From contig NZ_JACHJG010000007.1 of assembly GCF_014203545.1 (NCBI RefSeq), forward strand, positions 113,391 to 177,390: a stretch of DNA of 64,000 nt. Direction: 5' to 3'. Of the stretch, positions 51,207 to 60,052 are shown in pieces. Source of the stretch: Streptomyces netropsis. GTDB taxonomy: Bacteria; Actinomycetota; Actinomycetes; Streptomycetales; Streptomycetaceae. Both the position numbers and the translations under genes were made by a program. The notes beneath the pieces were generated by a model. The model was not told where the DNA came from. It saw nothing but the letters and a program-made list of their open reading frames with translations, and made no database searches. Every line of letters starts with the position of its first letter. Position 1 is the first letter of the stretch.

Positions 51207-51451
51207 GCACGCGCAGCGTCTTCACGTTCGGGGACTGGACCCTGCAACCGGACATGGAGCCGGACGCGGAGCCCGTCACGTACGCCATGCAGTGCGCGGT
51301 GTGCGAGGAGAGCTCGGAGCCCGGGGAGGACGTCGGCGAGGCACAGGGGTGGACGTTCCGGCACGCGGGGCGGAACCCGTCGCACCACACGTACCGGGAG
51401 ACGATCGTCAGGCCCTGGCGGGCCTGGATGGCCCGGCCCTCCGGGGCCTGA
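51203..51451 (+). CDS. DUF7848-type small protein
   Basis: The product has 82 aa from TTG 51203 (initiator then STRSVFTFGDWTLQPD). It holds the conserved QCAVCEESSE (CxxC) and RHAGRNPSHHTYRE, ending with PWRAWM. The Cys and His residues suggest a metal site. It shares a 4-base overlap with the upstream gene, so translation is coupled. Function is unknown. Confidence 0.8.
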   Translation: MSTRSVFTFGDWTLQPDMEPDAEPVTYAMQCAVCEESSEPGEDVGEAQGWTFRHAGRNPSHHTYRETIVRPWRAWMARPSGA

Positions 51452-51585
51452 GCACCCGGCGTACACAGGAAGAACTCCCGACACAGAGCCGACATAAATG
51501 CCGCGCGGCTGCCCCCTGGCACTCGGATACGCTAAAGGTGCCCGTAAAAACAGCATCAGCCGCATCGACCAGGGAGCAGCCGGCA

Positions 51586-53307
51586 ATGGCTCGACACCTC
51601 ATCACCAGCGCCCTTCCGTACATCAACGGGATCAAGCACCTGGGCAACATGGTGGGGTCCATGCTCCCGGCCGACGTGTACGCCAGGTACCTCCGCCAGA
51701 CGGGCCGCGAGACCCTCTACATCTGCGCCACCGACGAGCACGGCACCCCCGCCGAGCTGGCCGCGAAGGAGGCCGGGCTGCCGGTCGCCGACTTCTGCGC
51801 CGCGCAGCACGACGCGCAGAAGGCGATCTACGACGGCTTCGGCCTCGACTTCGACTACTTCGGCCGTAGCTCCTCGCCGGAGAACATCGAGATCACGCAG
51901 CACTTCGCGCGCCGTCTCCAGGCGAACGGGTTCATCGAGGAGCGGGCGATCCGCCAGGTGTTCTCGATCGCCGACGACCGCTTCCTGCCGGACCGCTACA
52001 TCGTGGGTACGTGCCCGCACTGCGGTTACGACAAGGCGCGCGGCGACCAGTGCGAGAACTGCACCCGGGTGCTGGACCCGACCGACCTGATCGACGCGCG
52101 GTCGGCGATCAGCGGCAGCAGCGAGTTGGAGGTGCGGGAGACCAAGCACCTCTTCCTGCTGCAGTCGAAGCTGGCCGGAGAGGTCGAGGCGTGGATCGAC
52201 GAGCAGGGCAAGGACTGGCCGGTGCTGGCCTCCTCCATCGCCCGCAAGTGGCTGACCGAGGGCCTGAACGACCGGGCGATCACGCGTGACCTGGACTGGG
52301 GCGTGCCGGTCCCGGCCGACACGTGGCCGGAGCTGGCGGCCGAGGGCAAGGTCTTCTACGTCTGGTTCGACGCACCCGTCGAGTACATCGGCGCGACGAA
52401 GGAGTGGGGCGACCAGGACCCGGAGAACCGCGACTGGAAGTCGTGGTGGTACGAGGCCGACGACGTCGTCTACACGGAGTTCATGGCCAAGGACAACGTC
52501 CCGTTCCACACGGTGATGTTCCCGGCCACCCAGCTCGGCACCCGCGAGCCGTGGAAGAAGGTCGACTACGTCAAGGCCTTCAACTGGCTGAACTACTACG
52601 GCGGCAAGTTCTCCACCTCGCAGAAGCGCGGCATCTTCACCGACGCGGCGCTGGAGATCCTGCCCGCCGACTACTGGCGCTACTTCCTCATGGCGAACGC
52701 CCCCGAGTCGGACGACACGTCCTTCACCTGGGAGCTGTTCTCCGCGTCGGTGAACAAGGACCTCGCCGACACCCTCGGCAACTTCGTCAACCGCGTCCTG
52801 TCCTTCTCCCGCAAGCGCTTCGGCGACGACGTCCCCGCGGGCAACGAGGCGGGTGCGGCCGAGGCCGAGCTGGGCGAGCAGATCGCCGGGCTGCTGGCGG
52901 AGTACGAGGCGCAGATGGAGGCCCTGCAGTTCCGCAAGGCCGCGCAGGCGCTGCGTGCCCTGTGGAGCGCGGGCAACTCCTACCTGGAGACCAAGGCCCC
53001 CTGGCTGGAGATCAAGACCGACCCGGAGGCCGCCGCGCTGACGCTGCGCACGGCGATGAACCTGATCCACCTGTACTCGATCGTCTCCGAGCCGTTCATC
53101 CCGGCCTCGGCCGCCGCCATGCGGGGCGCGTTCGCGCTGACCGAGGACACGGCGACATGGGTCACGCGCGACGAGGCGGCGTCCCTGTCGTTCGTTCCGG
53201 CGGGTACGCCGTTCACCGTGCCGCCGGTGCTGTTCGCGAAGATCACGGAGGAGGACCTGGAGTCCTACCGTGAGCGCTTCGGCGGCGGGGACGACAGCGC
53301 CGCCTGA
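51586..53307 (+). CDS. metG: Methionyl-tRNA synthetase
   Basis: The product has 573 aa. The class I signature 1 is PYINGIKHLGN (HLGN where HIGH is usual), the zinc knuckle is CPHCGYDKARGDQCENC (about 143-159), and the second signature is KFSTSQKRG (about 341-349, in place of KMSKS). The anticodon-binding helical bundle follows, without an EMAP/Trbp111 domain. It charges tRNA-Met. ATG 51586 has AGGGAG upstream. A perfect 20-bp hairpin terminates it. Confidence 0.97.
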   Translation: MARHLITSALPYINGIKHLGNMVGSMLPADVYARYLRQTGRETLYICATDEHGTPAELAAKEAGLPVADFCAAQHDAQKAIYDGFGLDFDYFGRSSSPENIEITQHFARRLQANGFIEERAIRQVFSIADDRFLPDRYIVGTCPHCGYDKARGDQCENCTRVLDPTDLIDARSAISGSSELEVRETKHLFLLQSKLAGEVEAWIDEQGKDWPVLASSIARKWLTEGLNDRAITRDLDWGVPVPADTWPELAAEGKVFYVWFDAPVEYIGATKEWGDQDPENRDWKSWWYEADDVVYTEFMAKDNVPFHTVMFPATQLGTREPWKKVDYVKAFNWLNYYGGKFSTSQKRGIFTDAALEILPADYWRYFLMANAPESDDTSFTWELFSASVNKDLADTLGNFVNRVLSFSRKRFGDDVPAGNEAGAAEAELGEQIAGLLAEYEAQMEALQFRKAAQALRALWSAGNSYLETKAPWLEIKTDPEAAALTLRTAMNLIHLYSIVSEPFIPASAAAMRGAFALTEDTATWVTRDEAASLSFVPAGTPFTVPPVLFAKITEEDLESYRERFGGGDDSAA

Positions 53308-53314
53308 GGCGGTT

Positions 53315-53358
53315 CGAGGGGCCCGGGACCGTGCTTCCGCACGGTCCCGGGCCCCTCG
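53315..53358 (+). terminator. Strong terminator after metG
   Basis: A perfect 20-bp stem (CGAGGGGCCCGGGACCGTGC) closes a TTCC tetraloop. Confidence 0.92.
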
Positions 53359-53460
53359 TATATCCGCGGACGCACCCGCGTTGATCGATCGGCAATCGTT
53401 TGTTCAGCGCGCCCCGGGAAGCTGAAGGAGTTGGCTTCGCGGGGGAGACGAGGAAGAACA

Positions 53461-53832
53461 TTGTTGTACGAGAAACGCATCACCGTGAGTGTCCATGCCG
53501 GCGACGAGCTGACCCGGGCCCGCATCGCCCGACGGCTCCGGCCGCTGCCCGGGGTCGACGTGGTCCGCGAGGGCGGCGCGGTCGACGTCCTGTTCCTGGG
53601 CCGGAACGACGAGAGCGCGGGGGACGAGCTGCGCCGGCTGACCCGGGACGGGCGGACGCCGGTCGTGGTGGTCGCCGAGGAGCTGGGCGAGACCGAGCTG
53701 ATGGCGATCGCGGAGTACGGGGTGTCGTCCGTGCTGTGGGGCGAGCGGCTGACGACGGGTCGGCTCTCGCGCGCCGTGCACAACGCGGCAGGATGCTGTC
53801 CGCGCCTCCCGGTGCTCACGGCTCTTGTGTGA
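53461..53832 (+). CDS. Receiver-like N-terminal part of a LuxR regulator, HTH missing
   Basis: The product has 123 aa from TTG 53461 or 53464 (GAGGAAG just upstream). It has a Rossmann-like receiver fold (RITVSVHAGDELTRARIARRL, VDVLFLGRNDES, TPVVVVAEELGE, VSSVLWGERLTTGRLSRAVHNAA) without a clear phospho-Asp. In the related regulators I recall, this is followed by a LuxR helix-turn-helix; here the frame ends after HNAAGCCPRLPVLTALV. It therefore looks truncated, and the DinB-like gene follows at once. Confidence 0.6.
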   Translation: MLYEKRITVSVHAGDELTRARIARRLRPLPGVDVVREGGAVDVLFLGRNDESAGDELRRLTRDGRTPVVVVAEELGETELMAIAEYGVSSVLWGERLTTGRLSRAVHNAAGCCPRLPVLTALV

Positions 53833-53843
53833 GTCTGGTCGGC

Positions 53844-54404
53844 ATGTCGATCTCCACCAGGACCTTCCCGCCACTGAACGTCGACGAACGCACCACGCTG
53901 GAGAGTTGGCTCGACTTCCACCGAGCGACCCTCGCCCACAAGTGCGCCGGGCTGTCCGACGAGCAGGCCCGCGAGGCCTCGGCCCGGCCCTCCGAACTGA
54001 CCTTGACCGGCCTCGTCCAGCACATGGCCGAGGTGGAGCGGACGTGGTTCCGCCGCATACTCACCGGGGAGCGGGTGGCAGCGGTCCACGGCACCGACGC
54101 CACCCCCCTGGGACCCCTGGACCTCGTCGACGGGCGTGACGTCGGCTTCGAGGTCGCCGAGGGCGCCACGCTGGAGGGAGCGCTCGCCGAATGGCAGGCC
54201 GAGATCGAGCGGGCCAGGGCCAACTGCGCGCCGCTCTCCCTGGACGCCACGGGCACCTTCCCCTGGTCCTTCGCCCCCGGCGAGCCGGCCGGGGCCCCGG
54301 TGTCGCTGCGCTGGATCTTCGTGCACATGATCGAGGAGTACGCGCGCCACAACGGGCACGCCGATCTGTTGCGCGAACGCGTCGACGGCAGCACCGGCTG
54401 GTAA
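53844..54404 (+). CDS. DinB/DUF664 four-helix protein
   Basis: The product has 186 aa. The DinB-like metal-binding His pattern is seen in LVQHMAEVERTWF (His about 61) and VHMIEEYARHNGHADLLRE (His about 158, 166 and 170). Such proteins are thought to be thiol-dependent S-transferases or metalloenzymes (mycothiol-linked in actinobacteria); the substrate is unknown. The ATG at 53844 lies 12 bases after the stop of the truncated regulator. Confidence 0.88.
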   Translation: MSISTRTFPPLNVDERTTLESWLDFHRATLAHKCAGLSDEQAREASARPSELTLTGLVQHMAEVERTWFRRILTGERVAAVHGTDATPLGPLDLVDGRDVGFEVAEGATLEGALAEWQAEIERARANCAPLSLDATGTFPWSFAPGEPAGAPVSLRWIFVHMIEEYARHNGHADLLRERVDGSTGW

Positions 54405-54454
54405 TTCCCGAGCGCGTCCGGAGGACCGGCCTCCACCCGGCCCTCCGGGCACAG

Positions 54455-54496
54455 ACGAGGGGCCCGGAACCACATCGGCGGTTCCGGGCCCCTCGT
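54455..54496. terminator. Bidirectional terminator, DinB gene / aspS
   Basis: A perfect 16-bp stem (ACGAGGGGCCCGGAAC) closes a 10-base loop. Its first 12 bases match the metG terminator stem. Confidence 0.88.
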
Positions 54497-54530
54497 GTGT
54501 GCCTACCCGGGTGCTACCCGGGCAGGGCGA

Positions 54531-56312
54531 CTACTTCGCGTCCTTCACCTGCGGCTTGCGCAGCGACAGGTGGAGCTCCTTCATACGGGACTCGTCCACC
54601 TCGCTCGGGGCGCCCATGAGCAGGTCCTGGGCGTTGCCGTTGAGCGGGAAGGCGATGGTCTCGCGGATGTTCGGCTCGTCGGCCAGCAGCATCACGATGC
54701 GGTCGACGCCCGGGGCGATGCCGCCGTGCGGCGGGGCGCCGAACTTGAACGCGCGCAGCATGCCGCCGAACTCGCGCTCGACGTCCTCGCCCGAGTAACC
54801 GGCGATCTCGAAGGCCTTGTACATGACCTCGGGCTCGTGGTTGCGGATGGCGCCGGAGGACAGCTCGGTGCCGTTGCAGACGATGTCGTACTGCCAGGCC
54901 AGGATGTCCAGCGGGTCCATCGTGTTCAGCGCCTCCAGGCCGCCCTGCGGCATGGAGAACGGGTTGTGCGAGAACTCGATCGCGCCGGTGTCCTCGTTCT
55001 TCTCGAACATCGGGAAGTCGACGATCCAGCAGAAGCGGAAGACGTTCTCCTCGAAGTGGCCGGCGCGCTTGGCGGCCTCGACGCGGACCGCGCCCATGAT
55101 CTTGGAGACCTCGTCGAACTCGCCCGCGCCGAAGAAGACGGCGTGGCCGGGGGCCAGGTCCAGGGCCTCGGTGAGGGCCTTGGTGTCGTCCTCGGTGAGG
55201 AACTTGGCGATCGGGCCGGACAGCTCCAGCTTTCCGGCGTCCCCACCGACTCGGACCCAGGCCAGGCCCTTGGCGCCCTGCTCGACGGCGTACTCGCCGA
55301 GGCCGTCGAAGAACTTGCGGGACTGGCCCGCGGTGTCCGGCACGGCCAGCGCGCGGACGTGCTTGCCGGCGAAGGCCTTGAAGCCGCTCTCGGCGAAGAC
55401 GCCGGAGACGTCGACCAGCTCCAGCTTGGCGCGCAGGTCCGGCTTGTCGGAGCCGTACTTCAGCATCGCCTCGCGGAACGGGATCCGCGGGAAGGGGGAG
55501 GTGACGTGGCGGCCGTTGCCGAACTCCTCGAAGAGGTCGGTCATGACCTTCTCGATGACCTGGAAGACGTCCTCCTGCTCGACGAAGGACATCTCGACGT
55601 CGAGCTGGTAGAACTCGCCCGGCGAGCGGTCCGCGCGGGCGTCCTCGTCGCGGAAGCAGGGCGCGATCTGGAAGTAGCGGTCGAAGCCCGCGATCATCAG
55701 CAGCTGCTTGAACTGCTGGGGGGCCTGCGGCAGGGCGTAGAACTTGCCGGCGTGCAGACGGGACGGGACCAGGAAGTCGCGCGCGCCCTCGGGGGAGGTG
55801 GCGGACAGGATCGGGGTCGCCATCTCGTTGAAGCCGAGGGCGGTCATCTTCTGGCGCATCGAGGCGATGACGGCGGAGCGCAGCATGATGTTGCGGTGCA
55901 TGCGCTCGCGGCGGAGGTCCAGGAAGCGGTACTCCAGGCGCCGCTCCTCGTTCACCCCGTCGTCGGTGTTGATCGTGAAGGGCAGCGGCTCGGCGGTGCC
56001 CAGCACCTCGACCGCGGCGACCTCGACCTCGATCTCGCCGGTGGGCAGCTCGGGGTTGACGTTGTCCGCGCCACGGCCGACGACCTTGCCGTCGATGCGG
56101 ACGACGGTCTCCTTGGTGAGGTGGCTCAGGGCCTCGTTCGCCGCGGTGCCCGGGCGAGCGACGAGCTGCACCAGACCGTGGTGGTCGCGCAGATCGATGA
56201 AGAGGATGCCGCCCAGGTCGCGCCGATTGTGCAGCCAGCCGCTCAGTCGCACGTCGGTGTCGACGTCAGCCGCACGGAGCTCGCCGCAGGTGTGGGACCG
56301 GTACCGATGCAT
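54531..56312 (-). CDS. aspS: Aspartyl-tRNA synthetase
   Basis: The product has 593 aa. An N-terminal OB fold (RLSGWLHNRRDLGGILFIDLRD) is followed by class II motifs: EYRFLDLRRERM, the motif 2 loop CFRDEDARADRSPGEFYQLDVEMSF, and the motif 3 GIAPGVDRIVMLL. The GAD insertion domain lies between motifs 2 and 3, as in bacterial-type AspRS. It charges tRNA-Asp, possibly also tRNA-Asn. A promoter with TTGCAC and TAACCC spaced by 17 is at 56364-56392. Confidence 0.97.
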   Translation of the reverse strand: MHRYRSHTCGELRAADVDTDVRLSGWLHNRRDLGGILFIDLRDHHGLVQLVARPGTAANEALSHLTKETVVRIDGKVVGRGADNVNPELPTGEIEVEVAAVEVLGTAEPLPFTINTDDGVNEERRLEYRFLDLRRERMHRNIMLRSAVIASMRQKMTALGFNEMATPILSATSPEGARDFLVPSRLHAGKFYALPQAPQQFKQLLMIAGFDRYFQIAPCFRDEDARADRSPGEFYQLDVEMSFVEQEDVFQVIEKVMTDLFEEFGNGRHVTSPFPRIPFREAMLKYGSDKPDLRAKLELVDVSGVFAESGFKAFAGKHVRALAVPDTAGQSRKFFDGLGEYAVEQGAKGLAWVRVGGDAGKLELSGPIAKFLTEDDTKALTEALDLAPGHAVFFGAGEFDEVSKIMGAVRVEAAKRAGHFEENVFRFCWIVDFPMFEKNEDTGAIEFSHNPFSMPQGGLEALNTMDPLDILAWQYDIVCNGTELSSGAIRNHEPEVMYKAFEIAGYSGEDVEREFGGMLRAFKFGAPPHGGIAPGVDRIVMLLADEPNIRETIAFPLNGNAQDLLMGAPSEVDESRMKELHLSLRKPQVKDAK

Positions 56313-56363
56313 CGTTCATCCAAGTCGTTGGTCGAGGGGGTTGATCGAAGCTGGCGTTGCACT

Positions 56364-56392
56364 GGGTTAGCGTGCACACAGCACGTGTGCAA
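56364..56392 (-). promoter_or_regulatory. Promoter of aspS with internal palindrome
   Basis: TTGCAC (-35, 56392-56387) and TAACCC (-10, 56369-56364) are 17 bases apart. The inverted repeat TGCACAC-N5-GTGTGCA (56373-56391) overlaps the -35 and spacer and may be an operator. Confidence 0.5.
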
Positions 56393-56471
56393 GGGTACTG
56401 CCCCACCTGCCATCGGTCGTCGCCCATTCTCAGACCTGCATAAAGCCCGCAGGCCCGCTTAAAGTGGGGCA

Positions 56472-58631
56472 ATGCGCACCGAGGACGTACTGGCAGCCGT
56501 GGCGACCGGCCTGTGGCACTGGGACAACGCCTCGCGCATCGCCACCTTCGACGCCGAGGCCGCCCGTCTCCTGGGCCTGCCGGCGGAGCGCGTCGAGCTG
56601 ACCGAGTCGGCCGCCCGCGCCCGGTTCCACGCCGTGGACTGGGTCGAGATCATGGGCATCATCAATCTGGCCGTGGCCGAGGCCACCCTCGCCGAGGCCC
56701 GGCTGCGCGTGGTCGACGACGCGGGGCGGGTGCTGCGGACGGTGCGCGCCCGCTCCCGGCCGGTGGCGGGCAAGAAGGACTACATGCTGGTCGGGACCGT
56801 TCAGGAGGTCCCCGAGGCGCAGCCGGGCACGTCCGCCGTCCGGGCCCAGGTGACCGGCGACTGGCGGCGCAACCGCGAGGCCTTCCTGCTGGACGCGGGC
56901 CGGGCCCTCGCCGAGGCCCGGTCGACGGCCGAGGTGCTGCGGGTGGCGGCGGGCCTGTCGATGCCCGGCTTCGTACCGTCGGGGCTGGCGGTCTTCAGCG
57001 CCGAGGGCAACCGGGTGAAGGTCATCGGCCACCAGGGCTACGGGCCGGGCGAGGCCGAGCCCTTCCTGGACCTGCCGATGGACGCGGCCTACCCGGCCGC
57101 CGAGGTCATCCGCACCGGCCGCGCGATCTATCTGCCCAACCCCGACGACTACCAGCGCCGCTTCCCCGACGCCTGGAAGCAGGTCGCGCACTTCGCCCGC
57201 CAGTCCTGGGCCTTCCTGCCGCTGATCAACGCGGGTCACTCGATCGGCGCCTGGATGGCCGGGTTCTCCATCCCGGTCAGCTTCACCCCCGACGAGCGGT
57301 CCGTGCTCACGACCGTCGCCCGGATGCTCGCCCAGGCCCTCGGCCGGGCCAGCCTCCACGAGTCGGAGCGCGAACTGACCGTCGGCCTCCAGCGCTCGAT
57401 GATGCCGACGGTCCAGCCGGACATCCCCGGCATGAAGGTGGCCGCCCGGTACGTACCGACCGGCGGCGGGCTGGAGGTCGGCGGCGACTGGTACGACATG
57501 ATCCCGCTGCCCTCGGGGCGGATCGCCCTGGTCATCGGGGACGTCCAGGGGCACGACGTGCGGGCCGCCGGGCTGATGGGGCAGCTGCGGATCGCGCTGC
57601 GCGCGTACGCCTCCGAGGGCCACCATCCGGACGCGGTCCTCTCCCGGGCCTCGCGCTTCCTCTCGGGCGTCAACGACACCGAGTCCGAGGACACCGACCC
57701 GCGCTTCGCCACCTGCCTCTACATCGAGGTCGACCCCGCCACCGGGCTCCTCGACATCGCCCGCGCCGGGCACCCCGAGCCCGCGATCCGGCTCAGCGAC
57801 GGCACGGTGCTCGTCCGGCCCACGGGGGGCGGCCTGCCGCTCGGCATCGTCCCCGACACGGACTACCCCACCACCCGGCTCGTCCTCGAACCGGGCGAGA
57901 CGATGATGGTCTGCACGGACGGGCTCATCGAGACCGGCGGCCACGACCTGGAGACCGGCTGGAGCAGGCTGCGCGAGGTCATCGAGGGCTACCCGCTGGA
58001 CGGCGAGGACGGCGATCTGGAACAGCTCGCCGACGCCCTCGTCCAGGCCGTCCACGGCCCGCCCTCCCACTACACCACCGGCCCGCTGGTCGACCGGCGC
58101 GAGGACGACATCGCCGTGCTCCTGCTGTCCCGGGAAGCCCTCGTCCCCGCCGAGGTCGGCGGCCTCACCACGCTCCCGCACCCGGCCCGCCGCATGGTCC
58201 TGACCATCGCCCAGGCCGAACCGGAACGCATCGCGGAGTGCCGGCACCAGCTCGGCGAGCTCATGCACGACTGGCGCGACGGGGACCAGATCGACTCGGC
58301 CGTGCTGATGGTCTCCGAGATGGTCACCAACGTCCTCGTCCACACGGACGGGGACGCGCTGCTGGTCGCCGAGATAACGGGCGAGCAGGGCGAGCGCCGC
58401 CTGCGCGTCGAGGTCGAGGACGGCAGCGACGAGCTGCCGCACCGCCGCCACCCGGGCGAGATGGCGTCCTCCGGGCGCGGCCTGGTGCTGATGGAACTGC
58501 TGGCCAGCGCGTGGGGCGTCGACCCCCGGGGCGAGGGCAAGAACATCTGGTTCGAGCTGGTCGAGGCGTCCGGGGCCTCCGGGACGCACGGGACGCTGCT
58601 GACCCCGGAGGGGCTGGCGGAGGTGACGTAG
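56472..58631 (+). CDS. PAS-GAF-PP2C (SpoIIE)-HATPase regulator
   Basis: The product has 719 aa. A PAS-like region covers about 1-110 and a GAF domain about 130-295. The PP2C/SpoIIE phosphatase domain (about 310-540) has GGDWYDMIPL, VIGDVQGHD, ARAGHPEP and CTDGLIETGG with the metal-binding Asp residues. A RsbW-like ATPase domain (about 565-700) has MVSEMVTNVLVHT and GRGLVLMELLA. Such fusions control anti-sigma/anti-anti-sigma switches. The partner proteins are not in the window. It is divergent from aspS. Confidence 0.93.
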   Translation: MRTEDVLAAVATGLWHWDNASRIATFDAEAARLLGLPAERVELTESAARARFHAVDWVEIMGIINLAVAEATLAEARLRVVDDAGRVLRTVRARSRPVAGKKDYMLVGTVQEVPEAQPGTSAVRAQVTGDWRRNREAFLLDAGRALAEARSTAEVLRVAAGLSMPGFVPSGLAVFSAEGNRVKVIGHQGYGPGEAEPFLDLPMDAAYPAAEVIRTGRAIYLPNPDDYQRRFPDAWKQVAHFARQSWAFLPLINAGHSIGAWMAGFSIPVSFTPDERSVLTTVARMLAQALGRASLHESERELTVGLQRSMMPTVQPDIPGMKVAARYVPTGGGLEVGGDWYDMIPLPSGRIALVIGDVQGHDVRAAGLMGQLRIALRAYASEGHHPDAVLSRASRFLSGVNDTESEDTDPRFATCLYIEVDPATGLLDIARAGHPEPAIRLSDGTVLVRPTGGGLPLGIVPDTDYPTTRLVLEPGETMMVCTDGLIETGGHDLETGWSRLREVIEGYPLDGEDGDLEQLADALVQAVHGPPSHYTTGPLVDRREDDIAVLLLSREALVPAEVGGLTTLPHPARRMVLTIAQAEPERIAECRHQLGELMHDWRDGDQIDSAVLMVSEMVTNVLVHTDGDALLVAEITGEQGERRLRVEVEDGSDELPHRRHPGEMASSGRGLVLMELLASAWGVDPRGEGKNIWFELVEASGASGTHGTLLTPEGLAEVT

Positions 58632-58714
58632 CGCCGGGCGCCGGCCTCGACGTACTGACGGCCTGGCGGCGGTGGCCGGCGTCCGGTCGCGCGCGCTCCT
58701 TGCGACCCCGGCGC

Positions 58715-59800
58715 CTACGCGCCCGTCGTGGACCCGCGCGCGCCGGACGGCGGGACCGCGTAATGCGAGCGCAGCTCCGAGACGACCCCGAAGACCGCCG
58801 CTGTCAGCGGCACCGCGAGCAGCATGCCGAGGATCCCCGCGACGCTCGCGCCCGCCGTGATCGTCAGCATGACCATGGCCGGATGCATCTGCACCGTACG
58901 GCTCTGGATCATCGGCTGGAGCACGTGCCCCTCCAGCACCTGCACGGCCAGCACCACCCCCAGCACCGACGCGGCCGTGCCCAGTCCCCGGTCGGCCAGC
59001 GCCACCAGGACCGCGACCGCGCCGGACAGGAACGCGCCGAGGTAGGGGATGTACGCGGTGACGAAGACCAGCGCGCCGAGGCCCGCCGCGCCCGGCACCC
59101 GCAGGATCAGCAGCCCGGCCATGATGCACACCGCGTCGATCAGCGCGATGAACGTGGTGCCCCGCATGAACCCCTCGACCGCCCGGTACCCGCGCCGTCC
59201 CATCGCCTCCAGGCGGGGGCCGGAGTTCCCCGGGGCGAGGGAGTGCACCGTGGCCGCGGCCCGGTCGGAGTCGCGCAGGAAGAAGAAGGTCAGGAAGAGG
59301 GCCAGCACGGCGAGGGCGATCATCTCCCCGACGACGCTGAGCCCGGACAGCACGCCGGAGGCGGCCGTGCTGCCGAACTTGCCCAGCAGGTCCTTGCCGT
59401 TGGACGCCAGGTCGTCGAGCGAGGTCCCGGCGGCGCCGAAGTGGTCCGCGAGCTTCCGGGCGGCTTCCTTGACCGAGGCGATGATCTGGTCCCCGGTGTC
59501 GATCAGCGCGCTGGCCACGACGTAGCCGGTGCCGCCGACGACCGCGAGCAACAGCAGGCAGGTCAGCGCCGCCGAGAGCGAACGCTGCACGCCCATCGCG
59601 AGCAGCCGCCGGTGCACGGGCCGGAGCAGCGCCGTGCCGAGCAGCGCGAGCAGGACGGGCGTGACCGCCGCCTTCAGCTGTACGCACAGCCACACACCGA
59701 CGGCGGCGACCCCGGCGACCAGCAGCAGGACCAGGCACCAGGCCGCGATCTTGCGCACGGCCCGGGGCAGCAGCGGCTTCAGCTCCGATTCGGTCGGCAC
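58715..59800 (-). CDS. AI-2E family transporter (PerM/YdiK type)
   Basis: The product has 361 aa. Eight or so spans are visible, starting with AAWCLVLLLVAGVAAVGVWL. The family core is ALVFVTAYIPYLGAFLSGAVAV and VLQPMIQSRTVQMHPAMVML. The family includes putative autoinducer-2 exporters and Na+/H+ antiporters, so the name does not fix the substrate. It is convergent with the PP2C gene. Confidence 0.93.
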   Translation of the reverse strand: MPTESELKPLLPRAVRKIAAWCLVLLLVAGVAAVGVWLCVQLKAAVTPVLLALLGTALLRPVHRRLLAMGVQRSLSAALTCLLLLAVVGGTGYVVASALIDTGDQIIASVKEAARKLADHFGAAGTSLDDLASNGKDLLGKFGSTAASGVLSGLSVVGEMIALAVLALFLTFFFLRDSDRAAATVHSLAPGNSGPRLEAMGRRGYRAVEGFMRGTTFIALIDAVCIMAGLLILRVPGAAGLGALVFVTAYIPYLGAFLSGAVAVLVALADRGLGTAASVLGVVLAVQVLEGHVLQPMIQSRTVQMHPAMVMLTITAGASVAGILGMLLAVPLTAAVFGVVSELRSHYAVPPSGARGSTTGA

Positions 59801-59888
59801 GGGCTCAGCGCATCATGGTGATGCGCTGAGAGCTCGGTGACCGGGTCCGGGTGGGTGAGGGGTGTGCGCACCTCCGCTGCGCGGCGGT

Positions 59889-60002
59889 GTCCTCAAGCGC
59901 CGGACGGGCTGCTGTGCTCTGTCCTCAAGCGCCGGACGGGCTGCTGTGCTGTGTCCTCAAGCGCCGGACGAGCTGATTTCAGCCCGTCCGGCGCTTGAGG
60001 AC
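59889..60002. repeat. Tandem 32-bp repeat plus inverted copy
   Basis: The 22-bp core GTCCTCAAGCGCCGGACGGG-CT occurs at 59889-59910, 59921-59942 and 59953-59974 (period 32), and inverted at 59981-60002. The last direct copy and the inverted one form a 22-bp hairpin with a 6-base loop (59953-60002). I recall this core as a common intergenic repeat of Streptomyces genomes. Confidence 0.92.
59953..60002 (-). terminator. Terminator of pirin gene made from repeat copies
   Basis: The inverted pair described for the repeat array gives a 22-bp stem 51 bases after the pirin stop on the minus strand. Confidence 0.8.
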
Positions 60003-60052
60003 GCGCCCGCAGGGCGCTCGCCGCCGCAGGCGGCAACGACGGCCCACACGAA

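Noticed and set aside
56312..56472. T-box or other riboswitch in front of aspS (and of metG at 51451-51586)
   Set aside because: No T-box core or conserved aptamer was seen; the aspS leader is explained by a promoter with a palindrome.
59889..60002. Possible CRISPR array (regular 32-bp period)
   Set aside because: The spacer parts are identical from unit to unit, one copy is inverted, and there are no cas genes. It is an intergenic repeat.
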